From NCBI RefSeq assembly GCF_002575655.3, contig NC_053039.3, positions 241,282,622-241,346,621 of the forward strand: a DNA stretch of 64,000 bases, in the 5' to 3' direction. The notes beneath the pieces were generated by a model. The model worked only from the letters and a program-made list of their open reading frames with translations, did not search any database and was not told where the DNA came from. The position numbers and the translations under genes are program-made. This stretch comes from Aegilops tauschii subsp. strangulata (taxonomy: Eukaryota > Streptophyta > Magnoliopsida > Poales > Poaceae). Shown here piece by piece: positions 23,098-35,103 of this stretch (its first letter is position 1; each line of letters begins with the position of its first letter).

Positions 23098-26000
23098 TGT
23101 GACGCCCCCGATTTGACCGTACACTAAACATGCATGCAACTGTGTACGATCAAGATCAGGGACTCACGGGAAGATATCACAACACAACTCTACAACATAA
23201 ATAAGTCATACAAGCATCATAATACAAGCCAGGGGCCTCGAGGGCTCGAATACAAGTGCTCGATCATAGACGAGTCAGCGGAAGCAACAATATCTGAGTA
23301 CAGACATAAGTTAAACAAGTTTGCCTTAAGAAGGCTAGCACAAACTGGGATACAGATCGAACGAGGCGCAGGTCTCCTGCCTGGGATCCTCCTAACTACT
23401 CCTGGTCATCGTCAGCGGCCTGCACGTAGTAGTAGGCACCTCCAGTGTCGTAGGAGTCGGCGTCGACGGTGGCGTCTGGCTCCTGGGCTCCAGCATCTGG
23501 TTGCGACAACCAGGTGGAAAGGAAAGGGGGGGAAGAGGGAGAGAAGCAATCGTGAGTACTCATCCAAAGTACTTGCAAGCAAGGAGCTACACTACATATG
23601 CATGGGTATATGTGTAAAGGGGCATATCAGTGGACTGAACTGCAGAATGCCAGAATAGGAGGGGGATAGCTAATCCTGTCGAAGACTACGCTTCTGGTCA
23701 TCTCCATCTTGCAGCATGTAGCAGAGAGTAGATTGAAGTCCTCCAAGTAGCATCGCATAGCATAATCCTACCCGGCGATCCCCTCCTCGTCGCCCTGTTA
23801 GAGAGCGATCACCGGGATGTATCTGGCACTTGGAAGGGTGTATTTTATTCAGTATCCGGTTCTAGTTGTCATAAGGTCAAGGTACAACTCTGGGTCGTCC
23901 TTTTACCGAGGGACACGGCTATTCGAATAGATAAACTTCCCTGCAGGGGTGCACCACATAACCCAACACGCTCGATCCCATTTGGCCGGACACACTTTTC
24001 TGGGTCATGCCCGGCCTCGGAAGATCAACACGTCGCAACCCTACCTAAGCACAACAGAGCGGTCAGCACGCCGGTCTAATCCTAAGCGCACAGGGGTCTG
24101 GGCCCATCGCCCATAGCACACCTGCACGTTGCGAACGCGGCCGCGAGCAGACCTAGCAACCCACACGATCACGGCGGTTACGTCAAAGCGGTCCAACACG
24201 GCACGCGCCACTCAGTCGCTGACGTCACGAAGGCTTCGGCTGATACTACGACGCCGGGATACCCATAACTACTCCCGCGTAGATGGCTAGTGCGTATAGA
24301 CCAAATGGCCAGACTCAGATCAAATACCAAGATCTCGTTAAGCGTGTTAAGTATCCGCGAACGTCGACCAGGGCCAGGCCCACCTCTCACCTAGGCGGTC
24401 TCAACCTGCCCTGTCGCTCCGCCACAAAGATCCACTTGCGGGTACTCCTACGAGCCGACCCGACTTTAGTCATCACATGTGTCATGTATAGAGTATATAA
24501 GTATATACCCGTGATCACCGCCCAGGTGATCACGGCCCGATAGTATAGCACAGCAGACGGACAAGAATGTAGGGCCACTGATGGAAAACTAGCATCCTAT
24601 ACTAAGCATGTAGGATTGCAGGTAAAGGTAACAACAGTAGTAGCAAGGATAGGCTATGCATCAGGATAGGATATCGGGAAGCAGTAACATGCTACACTAC
24701 TCTAATGCAAGCAGTATAGAGAAGAATAGGCGATATCTGGTGATCAAGGGGGGGGGGGCTTGCCTGGTTGCTCTGGCAAGTAGGAGGGGTCGTCAACTCC
24801 GTAGTCGAACTGGGGGTCGTCAGTAGTCTCGGGGTCTACCGGAAAGAAGTAACGGAGGGGGAACACAATAAATAACAGAGCAATCAAAGCAACACAAAGC
24901 GTAACATGACAATACACGGTGCTAGGTGTGCCCTAACGCGGTAATAGGTGATACCGACGAAGGGGGGAAACATCCGGGAAGGTATTCCCGGTGTTTCGCG
25001 TTTTCGGACAGAGGTACCGGAGGGGGGGAAGTTGCGAGTTCGATAGGTTAGGGAGGTGTGGCGGACGAACGGGCTGCGTATCCGGATTCGTCTCGTCGTT
25101 CTGAGCAACTTTCATGTACAAAGTATTTCCATCCGAGTTACGGATTAAAAGATATGATTTTCTAAAGATTTTAATAATTTCTAGAATTTAATTAATTATT
25201 TAATTTAATTCGAAATTTGGATTTATGACATCAGCATGATGTCATGCTGACGTCAGCAGCCAACATTGACCGTTGACCTGGTCAACCTGACAGGTGGGTC
25301 CCACCTGTCAGGGCTGTTAGCTAATTAACTACTGTTTAATTAAATTAACTAACTAATTAGATTAATTTAAACGAGATTAATTAACTTAATTAATTTAGTT
25401 AATTAATTAATTAATTAATTAATTAATTAAATTTATTTTTATTTTTATTTTCTTTATTTATTTATTAACTAATTTTTATTAATTAATTTATTATTATTAT
25501 TATTTATTTTTTTAATTCGTTCTGGGGTCGGGCCCCACATGTCTGTGGCCCCGGGGGCCTAGTGGGTTTGCGGGCGCAGGGTGCGGGGTGCGGGCGTGCG
25601 GGTACCCGCTAACGGGTGGAGGCCACGACCCAGCGCAGCAGGGCACCGGCGGCCACGGCGCTGGTCAGGGGAGACCCAGGCCGCAGCGGCCGGAGACGGA
25701 GCGTCGATGGAGGGGGGTGGCCGTGGGCTCGGCTGGGCGAAGCGGGGGGAAAGCGGGCGACGAGGACGGGGAGAGAGGGAGGTGCTCGCCGGCCGGCCAT
25801 CTCCGGCGACCGCTGGATCCGTGAGTGGGCTCGGCAGACGCAACGCGACGAGGCGCTCCGGAGGATGGCCGTGGGGTTGTCGGAGGTGGGCTGCGGGACG
25901 CGCCGGCGTTGAGTGGAGAAGCGCCAGGGCTCGGCCTCGCAGCGCATGTGGCGACGGGTGCGAGCGGCAGAAGCCAGCGATGGCGGAGCAGAGGCGGGGC

Positions 26001-27020
26001 ACGGTCGCGGCCGCAGGCGACGTGAAGCGGCGCAGTGGGCGGCGACGGGGTCGCAGGCGAGGTGCTAGTGCGAGTGGGGGGGCGTGGGATGTGGTGGCCG
26101 AACGCAGGCGCGCGTGGGCCGGCGGCGAGATGCGTGCGCGCGGCCGGAGCGCGTGCGGGGCGATGGTGGCTGCGAGTGGGCGCCGGACCGCGTGCGCGAC
26201 AGAGAGGAGGGGAAGGCGGGGAGGTGTTCCTCACCCCCGTTGTAGAGGTGCGGGCGGCGTGGCTCGAGGAGGCCGGCGGGGTAGGGGCGACGGCGAGGCG
26301 ACGGGGCGGAGGAGCACGGTGTTGGGTAGGCGGGGCAGCACCGGGCGGCGTCAGGCTCGGCGAGGCGGCGTCGGCGATGACGACGGGATCGGGGGTGGCG
26401 CGTCCAGATCGGGGAGAGGGGGGGCGCCAAGGAAAGTGGGGGGGGATCGGGTGCGTGGGGTAGGTTAGGGTTTGGGGAGGGAGTGGATAAGGGGGAGTGG
26501 GGGAGGTGCGCGGCAGGGTGGGCCGGCCTGGCGGCCCGGTGGGTTGCGGCCTGGTGGGCCAAAGCCCAATTGGCCGGGGGGTTTTCTTTTCATCATTTTT
26601 TTTTGTGTTTCTTTTCTGTTTTATTTTAGTTACATTTTATTTTAGTTTTGTAAAATGCCAAATGAGCACCTAAATTACTATTACTAATTAGTCCACTGCC
26701 ACAATTAACTTGGCACCTAAAATAAAATATTTTGTAATTATTGAGTATTTAAAGTATTTCAATAATAGTTTTGCTACTGTTTTATTACCATTTGAATATT
26801 TGAACATTTTATAAAAGTGTGGTTCTCCACCATAATTACCTACGATTTATTTGACACAACCCGAACATTTTAGTTTTGATATTTGAAAATTTTACTGTTT
26901 GCCTATATTTTAGATTTTAATTTGAATCGTTTTTGAACTATCTCCAGTTATCAACAGTAACCGAGGTGACGTGGCACCATTAGCAGAGGTTTACTGTAGC
27001 TTGATTATCCGGGCGTCACA
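23098..27020 (-). repeat. 3' LTR of the 12-kb element (3,923 bp)
   Basis: It starts TGTGACGCCCCCG on the plus strand and ends CGGGCGTCACA, so the termini form a short inverted repeat. It contains an AT-rich (TTAA)n-like tract at 25,310-25,520 and a strongly GC/CpG-rich block at about 25,560-26,560 with long open frames on both strands. A purine tract follows at 27,021. Confidence 0.93.
25310..26560. repeat. AT tract beside GC-rich block within LTR
   Basis: An (AATT)n-like tract with almost no G/C gives way within a few bases to a block of very high G/C, with many CG dinucleotides. The same contrast occurs in the other LTR at about 33,420-34,640. On the element's own strand the GC block could be a transcribed leader derived from captured host promoter or exon DNA. 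No protein is supported. Confidence 0.7.
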
Positions 27021-30000
27021 ATTCTCCTCCACTACAAGAAATCTCGTCCCGAGATTTAAGAGGGAAGTAAAGGGGGAAGGTTCGGGTTGCGAAATTCTAC
27101 GGAGTGTTCTTGGTCTTGGTTGTTCTTCTTGAAGAGGTTGATCCATTACGTTGATGTCTTCATTCTGCTGTTTCAGGTCATCATGATGAAGTTGTCGTCC
27201 TTCCTTCGGGAACTCCATCGTACGTACGAAAGAATAAGGGGGTATTCTGGGAGAACGGACCTCTGCAAGGTTGACTATCTGGTCAATATCATCGGGGAAG
27301 GTGCTCGAACTAAATCTTCAGAAAAAGCCGAGAGCAAGTAAGAAAGTACCATGAGAAGTTTCAAACGGGTAGGCAATCGTTCGAAACCTGAAACAAAGTG
27401 TGAAAAGGGGGTTCAAAGCAATCGGAATAAGTATTATGTCTGATACCAGAATAGATCACTAGGCAGGTGGCCCATGAATCACATACGAAGTCAAGCTCGA
27501 GGAATAACTTCGACAACAGGGTGTATAGGAGAGTCAAGTTTCGATCCTGTGGAACTGTGGGTTATGGGCCCACCATGTGGGTTAAAAGTAGGAAGGGCGG
27601 AGACGTCTTGCGTGATCACGTAAGCAAGGCATGTCAGAGGGTAGCCTGTCAGTTATATGTCAGCAACATCGTCGGTACCAAGGGCGAGGGACGAAGAGAA
27701 CCATTTTCCTGCTCGTTGAAATGAGGCGGACCATTAGGCAAAGTTCTCGTCCATCGGTGGTTACCGAAATGTCACCAACAATAGTAACAGGGTCTTACTG
27801 ACAGAGTTGTACACCGAGGTGTTTACATAAGCAGGAGAATATTACTGCTTAGATCATATAGATCACCCGAAAGGTTAAACCAAACAATGGAAAGGAAAAT
27901 ATGATTATCAGATTAAACAGAAGAATGGAAAGGAAAATGTGTTTAAACACATATTTCAAGGGTATATCCTTCCCAAGGACAAGCTGAGCATGATATTCAT
28001 GACATGATATAATGTAGAAAACTCTTTGGGTAGGGGAGAGAAATTTCATGACATTACCCATACAACGGTGTTTGGATAATTGAGCAGGAAACATTTAGCA
28101 TTGGGCTTCAAATGTTCCTGTTGAAAATCGGAGTACCATAGACATGCTTCGAGATAGCATTGACATGGTCAACAGGTGAAGATCAGACTTTGGAAACAAA
28201 AAGGATCCATCAGGAACAACTTATAGAATAAGTCTTACAATTTCCTCATGGAAGAATAGCTAACCTTGCTAAAAGGGAAAACTTATAACAATAGGTCCTC
28301 CCGCCAGGTGTGCTGGGTATCATCACCTTACCGGGTCATAAATAGGCCAATGTTATAACTCTTGGAAATATGTTCCAACCATCATATCTGACCGAGATTC
28401 AGATCTGATTGGTGTCAGGATAACTCAGACTCAGGATGCCTGAGAAGAAAGGTGCAACACAAATTGTCGAAACGACATCGAAGATTCTTGGGAGATGAAC
28501 TATGGAAGCGAGTTCCGGACAAGGGTTCATCATTACATCAAGGAGAGGTGAGGAGGTGACTGATTGACTCAGCGACAATCCATTGAGATTTCCAAAAGAT
28601 GGATTTCCACCACTATGTGAACAAGGAGATAACATTAGCTAGATCGAATGACTTAATGATGTATGCTCGAGGAAAACATACACAGTTAAACATTGGTTGA
28701 AATGTGCACCCGAAATATGGGCTAGGTAGCACAATCAATGTTCGAATGATGATTCATTAAGCCATAGACGTAGAATGAAACTATAGACCAATAACTTCAA
28801 AGCAATAGGGTTGCTAGAAGTTTAGAATTTACACATCACAGACCATTGGTCGGTATTCCTTTTAGAAACAACACGGGGACCAAGAAAGAATGGTGATGGG
28901 GAGAAGTATCACTGTACCAAGATGTCATACGAGGTGGTGCTTACGACATACTTGACTTAAAAGATGGTAATACTCCAAGGTAGAACATATCATAAGCTAG
29001 ATAGCAAGGAAACCAAGGTACAACAAAAAAAACACGAACAAGTTTGTGTTGAATGGAAGGCAATAAAATGGTCGATGATAAAACAAATCATCGAGGGATG
29101 GTATTTCTCATCCAGAATTCGATAGATATCTTGGAAGAGCTCAGAATGTTGATGATGTTCACGACACATTTGTAGCGAGAATTTATGAAGAGGTAATCGA
29201 TCGGCGATGACATCAAGTCAAAGGAATGATGAAGCGAAAAGTTATTGGAACCAGGGGTACGACACAAACTCGAAATCACGCTTGATGTTCAAGGCGAAAT
29301 GATATGACGAGGAAAATCGACGTAAGCTTAGCTCAGCGTCGAAAGTGGTGCTCCGGGAATAAAGACCAGGTAGCACAGTTAAAATCGGCACGATAATGAC
29401 ATAGCCGAGCAGGCTAGGGATGACGTGATCGAGTACGAACTCGTAAACAAAGGAGATTACTAAGAGTTGTTTAATCGTGATGCGGACTCGATTCAGTTAT
29501 CGATGTCCTTGAGTGTTTAATAACTCGGAGCCCGTGAAAAATTGGAATCAATGAGAATGTAATACTTGATGGAGAACTCATAAGAAGTTATGCAGTTCCG
29601 TGATAATCTCGAGATACCAGGGGGGTAATACTCGACGACAAACCAAAGTAGAGGTTGGACTGGGGTATTGCTCTGCAGAAGACAAGTGCCTAACTTGTAC
29701 GAGAAATGGTGTTTAAGGGAGAACATGGTCGGAACCACGATTGCAAAAGGCCAGATCCCAGATATAAGATGAAATTATACCAAGGGAATAATTAATTTAA
29801 GAAAAGCTTTAATGATAAGATCTACATCGTGTCCATGGGCATGAACGCAAAGTTCAAGGTCGACTCCCACTTCTTCAATGCATAACCTTTCATTCACTTC
29901 TCGCGTTTGATGAAGTTGCAGTGTTGAAAAATTTTATCTGGCAAAATACCAGAAGAGTATGACTCATGAAAACTTTCGAGTTCACACATATATGAAAGGC

Positions 30001-31203
30001 ATAGGTTCAACCCATCAAGGCATCTTAGGAACATATACCACAAACTTCGGAGTAAATATTACAAGCTCGAAAGAAGAGCATTGTTCAAAAACAAATGATA
30101 CAATTTACCAAAGGCATTATCTACCCATGGAAAGGCTCACAAGGTTATTCAATATGAAGGACACTATCGGATAAAAGCCAACAAAGGAACCGATGGTCCA
30201 CAAGGGATCTGATGTGAGCATCGGTACTCAACCAGAGGAAGAAGAATGCAAGGAGATCTGATTATAGAAACAACTAACTAACTCAAAGTTCAAATGCAAA
30301 AGAATTATGATTTCCAAATCAGGGGGTCAGAAGCAACGCCCTGATCAAGGATGGATAAGTTGAGTAGGCTTAGGGGTACAATCGATGGCAATTTGATAGG
30401 TCGAGATCCAGCTCACGTTTAAAATGACATCTGAGCCAGAAGAATGAATTCTAGGATATGATTGAGGATTGCGAGCATTCGCAACAAATTGAATCAACGG
30501 ACTCAAAATGATAATGACAAGAGATGCCAATAAGATTACGAGACTTATGGGATTAACCATAATGCAAGCAAACAAGAATTTCAAGAGCAATAGGCTCCTG
30601 AGGATTTTCGGAAGATCGAATAGTATTTTGAAGACTATTGTGGAATACTTGAATCAACTGGGGATGACCGGATACTCGGTAAGTGCGAGAATTATCCGTA
30701 GGGGTATTCAGGTGACAAAGAACAGCAAGGCAGTAAGCTCAAAGGATTCTCGGAACAACAGAGAGAATTTCGGGGTATCTTGTAATAACAAGATCAACAG
30801 GGAAACATTGTATGAATGGCGAGTATACGTGGTTATCCATAGGAGTTTATCGATGAAAGGGAATTGCAAAAGCGATGAACACAAGTTCTCGGGTTATCAA
30901 CACAGAGTATCTTCAGGGTCTTCACGTGCAGCAGACGATCATCAGTAATAAGGGGCTCTCCAGGTGAAAGTGATAACGAGATCCTAATGTTAGATTTAGT
31001 AAAATTCATTTAACCCGAATAGAAGAGAGATCAGAGTCCCAGAGTATAGGCAAGGAGTAAAAGATCCTAATACCACCCAATGGCGACGTGGGCCCGTAAG
31101 CCACACAGCCATGTTAGTAAAACAGTTTTCACTGACTAGACTCGACTTCGGCCAAGGAGTGTGGAAGGGGGATTCCTACAGGCAGTCGGCTCTGATACCA
31201 ACT
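27021..31203 (-). other. Non-coding interior of the 12-kb element
   Basis: It is purine-rich on the plus strand and has no long frame in either direction; the largest are about 80-146 codons and do not resemble proteins. The primer-binding site lies at its right end (31,190-31,203) and the purine tract at its left end. It must work as RNA packaged by another element. Confidence 0.8.
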
Positions 31204-34200
31204 TGTGACGCCCCCGATTTGACCGTACACTAAACATGCACACAAATGTGTACGATCAAGATCAGGGACTCACGGGAAGATATCACAACACAACTCTACA
31301 ACATAAATAAGTCATACAAGCATCATAATACAAGCCAGGGGCCTCGAGGGCTCGAATACAAGTGCTCGATCATAGACGAGTCAGCGGAAGCAACAATATC
31401 TGAGTACAGACATAAGTTAAACAAGTTTGCCTTAAGAAGGCTAGCACAAACTGGGATACAGATCGAACGAGGCGCAGGCCTCCTGCCTGGGATCCTCCTA
31501 ACTACTCCTGGTCGTCGTCAGCGGCCTGCACGTAGTAGTAGGCACCTCCAGTGTCGTAGGAGTCGGCGTCGACGGTGGCGTCTGGCTCCTGGGCTCCAGC
31601 ATCTGGTTGCGACAACCAGGTGGAAAGGAAAGGGGGAAAAGAGGGAGAGAAGCAACCGTGAGTACTCATCCAAAGTACTCGCAAGCAAGGAGCTAAACTA
31701 CATATGCATGGGTATATGTGTAAAGGGGCATATCAGTGGACTGAACTGCAGAACGCCAGAATAGGAGGGGGATAGCTAATCCTGTCGAAGACTACGCTTC
31801 TGGTCATCTCCATCTTGCAGCATGTAGCAGAGAGTAAATTGAAGTCCTCCAAGTAGCATCGCATAGCATAATCCTACCCGGCGATCCCCTCCTCGTCGCA
31901 CTGTTAGAGAGCGATCACCGGGATGTATCTGGCACTTGGAAGGGTGTATTTTATTCAGTATCCAGTTCTAGTTGTCATAAGGTCAAGGTACAACTCCGGG
32001 TCGTCCTTTTACCGAGGGACACGGCTATTCGAATAGATAAACTTCCCTGCAGGGGTGCACCACATAACCCAACACGCTCGATCCCATTTGGCCGGACACA
32101 CTTTTCTGGGTCATGCCCGGCCTTGGAAGATCAACACGTCGCAGCCCTACCTAAGCACAACAGAGCGGTCAGCACGCCGGTCTAATCCTAAGCGCACAGG
32201 GGTCTGGGCCCATCGCCCATAGCACACCTGCACGTTGCGAACGCGGCCGCGAGCAGACCTAGCAACCCACACGATCACGGCGGTTACGTCAAAGCGGTCC
32301 AACACGGCGCGCGCCACTCAGTCGCTGACGTCACGAAGGCTTCGGCTGATACCACGACGCCGGGATACCCATAACTACTCCCGCGTAGATGGCTAGTGCG
32401 TATAGACCAAATGGCCAGACTCAGATCAAATACCAAGATCTCGTTAAGCGTGTTAAGTATCCGCGAACGTCGACCAGGGCCAGGCCCACCTCTCACCTAG
32501 GCGGTCTCAACCTGCCCTGTCGCTCCGCCACAAAGATCCACTTGCGGGTACTCCTACGAGCCGACCCGACTTTAGTCATCACATGTGTCATGTATAGAGT
32601 ATATAAGTATATACCCGTGATCACCGCCCAGGTGATCACGGCCCGATAGTATAGCACAGCAGACGGACAAGAATGTAGGGCCACTGATGGAAAACTAGCA
32701 TCCTATACTAAGCATGTAGGATTGCAGGTAAAGGTAACAACAGTAGTAGCAAGGATAGGCTATGCATCAGGATAGGATATCGGAAAGCAGTAACATGCTA
32801 CACTACTCTAATGCAAGCAGTATAAAGAAGAATAGGCGATATCTGGTGATCAAGGGGGGGCTTGCCTGGTTGCTCTGGCAAGTAGGAGGGGTCGTCAACT
32901 CCGTAGTCGAACTAGGGGTCGTCAGTAGTCTCGGGGTCTACCGGAAAGAAGTAACGAAGGGGGAACACAATAAATAACAGAGCAATCAAAGCAACACAAA
33001 GCGTAACATGACAATACACGGTGCTAGGTGTGCCCTAACGCGGTAATAGGTGATACCGACGAAGGGGGGAAACATCCGGGAAGGTATTCCCGGTGTTTCG
33101 CGTTTTCGGACAAAGGTACCGGAGGGGGGGAAGTTGCGAGTTCGATAGGTTAGGGAGGTGTGGCGGACGAACGGGCTGCGTATCCGGATTCGTCTCGTCG
33201 TTCTGAGCAACTTTCATGTACAAAGTATTTCCATCCGAGTTACGGATTAAAAGATATGATTTTCTAAAGATTTTAATAATTTCTGGAATTTAATTAATTA
33301 TTTAATTTAATTCGAAATTTGGATTTATGACATCAGCATGATGTCATGCTGACGTCAGCAGTCAACATTGACCGTTGACCTGGTCAACCTGACAGGTGGG
33401 TCCCACCTGTCAGGGCTGTTAGCTAATTAACTACTGTTTAATTAAATTAACTAACTAATTAGATTAATTTAAACAGGATTAATTAATTTAATTAATTTAA
33501 TTAATTAATTAATTAATTAATTAAATTTATTTTTATTTTCTTTATTCATTTATTTATTTATTTTTATTAATTTATTATTATTATTATTATTTTTTTTTTT
33601 AATTCGTTCTGGGGTCGGGCCCCACATGTCTGTGGCCCCGGGGGCCTAGTGGGTTTGCGGGCGCAGGGTGCGGGCGTGCGGGTGCCCGCTAACGGGTGGA
33701 GGCCACGACCCAGCGCAGCAGGGCGCCGGCGGCCACGGCGCTGGTCAGGGGAGACCCAGGCCGCAACGGCCGGAGATGGAGCGTCGACGGAGGGGGGTGG
33801 CCGTGGGCTCGGCTGAGCGAAGCGGGGGGAAAGCGGGCGACGAGGACGGGGAGAGAGGGAGGTGCTCGCCGGCCGGCCATCTCCGGCGACGGCTGGATCC
33901 GTGAGTGGGCTCGGCAGACGCAACGCAACGAGGCGCTCCGGAGGATGGCCGTGGGGTTGTCGGAGGTGGGCTGCAGGAGGCGCCGGCGTTGAGTGGAGAA
34001 GCGCCAGGGCTCGGCCTCGCAGCGCGTGTGGCGACGGGTGCGAGCGGCAGAAGCAAGCGATGGCGGAGCAGAGGCGGGGCACGGTCGCGGCCGCAGGCGA
34101 CGTGAAGCGGCGCAGTGGGCGGCGACGGGGTCGCAGGCGAGGTGCTAGTGCGAGTGGGGGGCGCGGGATGTGGTGGCCGAATGCAGGCGCGCGTGGGCCG

Positions 34201-35103
34201 GTGGCGAGATGCGTGCGCACGGCCGGAGCGCGTGCAGAGCGGTGGTGGCTGCGAGTGGGCACCGGACCGCGTGCGCGACAGAGAGGAGGGGAAGGCGGGG
34301 AGGTGTTCCTCACCCCCGTTGTAGAGGTGCGGGCGGCGTGGCTCGAGGAGGCCGGCGGGGTAGGGGCAACGACGAGGCGACGGGGCGGAGGAGCACGGTG
34401 TTGGGTAGGCGGGGCAGCACCGGGCGGCGTCAGGCTCGGCGAGGCGGCGCCGGGCGTCGGCGATGACGACGGGATCGGGGATGGCGCGTCCAGATCGGGG
34501 AGAGGGGGGCGCCAAGGAAAGTGGGGGGGATCGGGTGCGTGGGGTAGGTTAGGGTTTGGGGGAGGGAGTGGATAAGGGGGAGTGGGGGAGGTGCGCGGCA
34601 GGGTGGGCCAGCCTGGCGGCCCGGTGGGTTGCGGCCTGGTGGGCCAAAGCCCAATTGGCCGGGGGGTTTTCTTTTCATCATTTTTTTTGTGTTTCTTTTC
34701 TGTTTTATTTTAGTTACATTTTATTTTAGTTTTGTAAAATGCCAAATGAGCACCTAAATTAGTATTACTAATTAGTCCACTGCCACAATTAACTTGGCAC
34801 CTAAAATAAAATATTTTGTAATTATTGAGTATTTAAAGTATTTCAATAATAGTTTTGCTACTGTTTTATTACCATTTGAATATTTGAACATTTTATAAAA
34901 GTGTGGTTCTCCACCATAATTACCTACGATGTATTTGACACAACCCGAACATTTTAGTTTTGATATTTGAAAATTTTACTGTTTGCCTATATTTTAGATT
35001 TTAATTTGAATCTTTTTGAACTATCTCCAGTTATCAACAGTAACCGAGGTGACGTGGCACCATTAGCAGAGGTTTACTGTAGCTTGATTATCCGGGCGTC
35101 ACA
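31204..35103 (-). repeat. 5' LTR of the 12-kb element (3,900 bp)
   Basis: It matches 23098-27020 with scattered single-base differences, a few homopolymer length changes and short indels in the AT tract. It is upstream of the primer-binding site on the minus strand and so would hold the promoter. Confidence 0.93.

Larger units (their letters stand above)
23098..35103 (-). mobile_element. Complete non-autonomous LTR retrotransposon (LARD type), 12.0 kb
   Basis: Two long direct repeats, 23098-27020 and 31204-35103, flank 4.18 kb of DNA without gag or pol. The element is bounded by the 5-bp target duplication AGAGT (23,093-23,097 and 35,104-35,108). On the minus strand the right LTR ends ...GGGGCGTCACA and is followed, after three bases, by TGGTATCAGAGC, the primer-binding site for initiator Met-tRNA. 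A purine tract AGTGGAGGAGAA precedes the left LTR. LTRs are near-identical, so insertion is recent. Long LTRs with a non-coding interior are the definition of a LARD. An unseen autonomous Gypsy partner would supply the enzymes. Confidence 0.93.

Noticed and set aside
23134..23658. A 174-codon plus-strand frame near the start of the LTR (also at 31,246)
   Set aside because: It is part of the LTR on the strand opposite to the element, with no domain, and is broken in the related copy at 55,846.
24178..24578. Short frames conserved between the two LTRs (70, 86 and 63 codons)
   Set aside because: Conservation follows from LTR identity only. No protein-like features are seen.
25559..26562. Long open frames (up to 295 codons) on both strands in the GC-rich LTR block, repeated at 33,567-34,575
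   Set aside because: They overlap on several frames, are Arg/Gly/Pro/Ala-rich and change frame between the two LTR copies. They reflect a lack of stop codons in GC-rich DNA.
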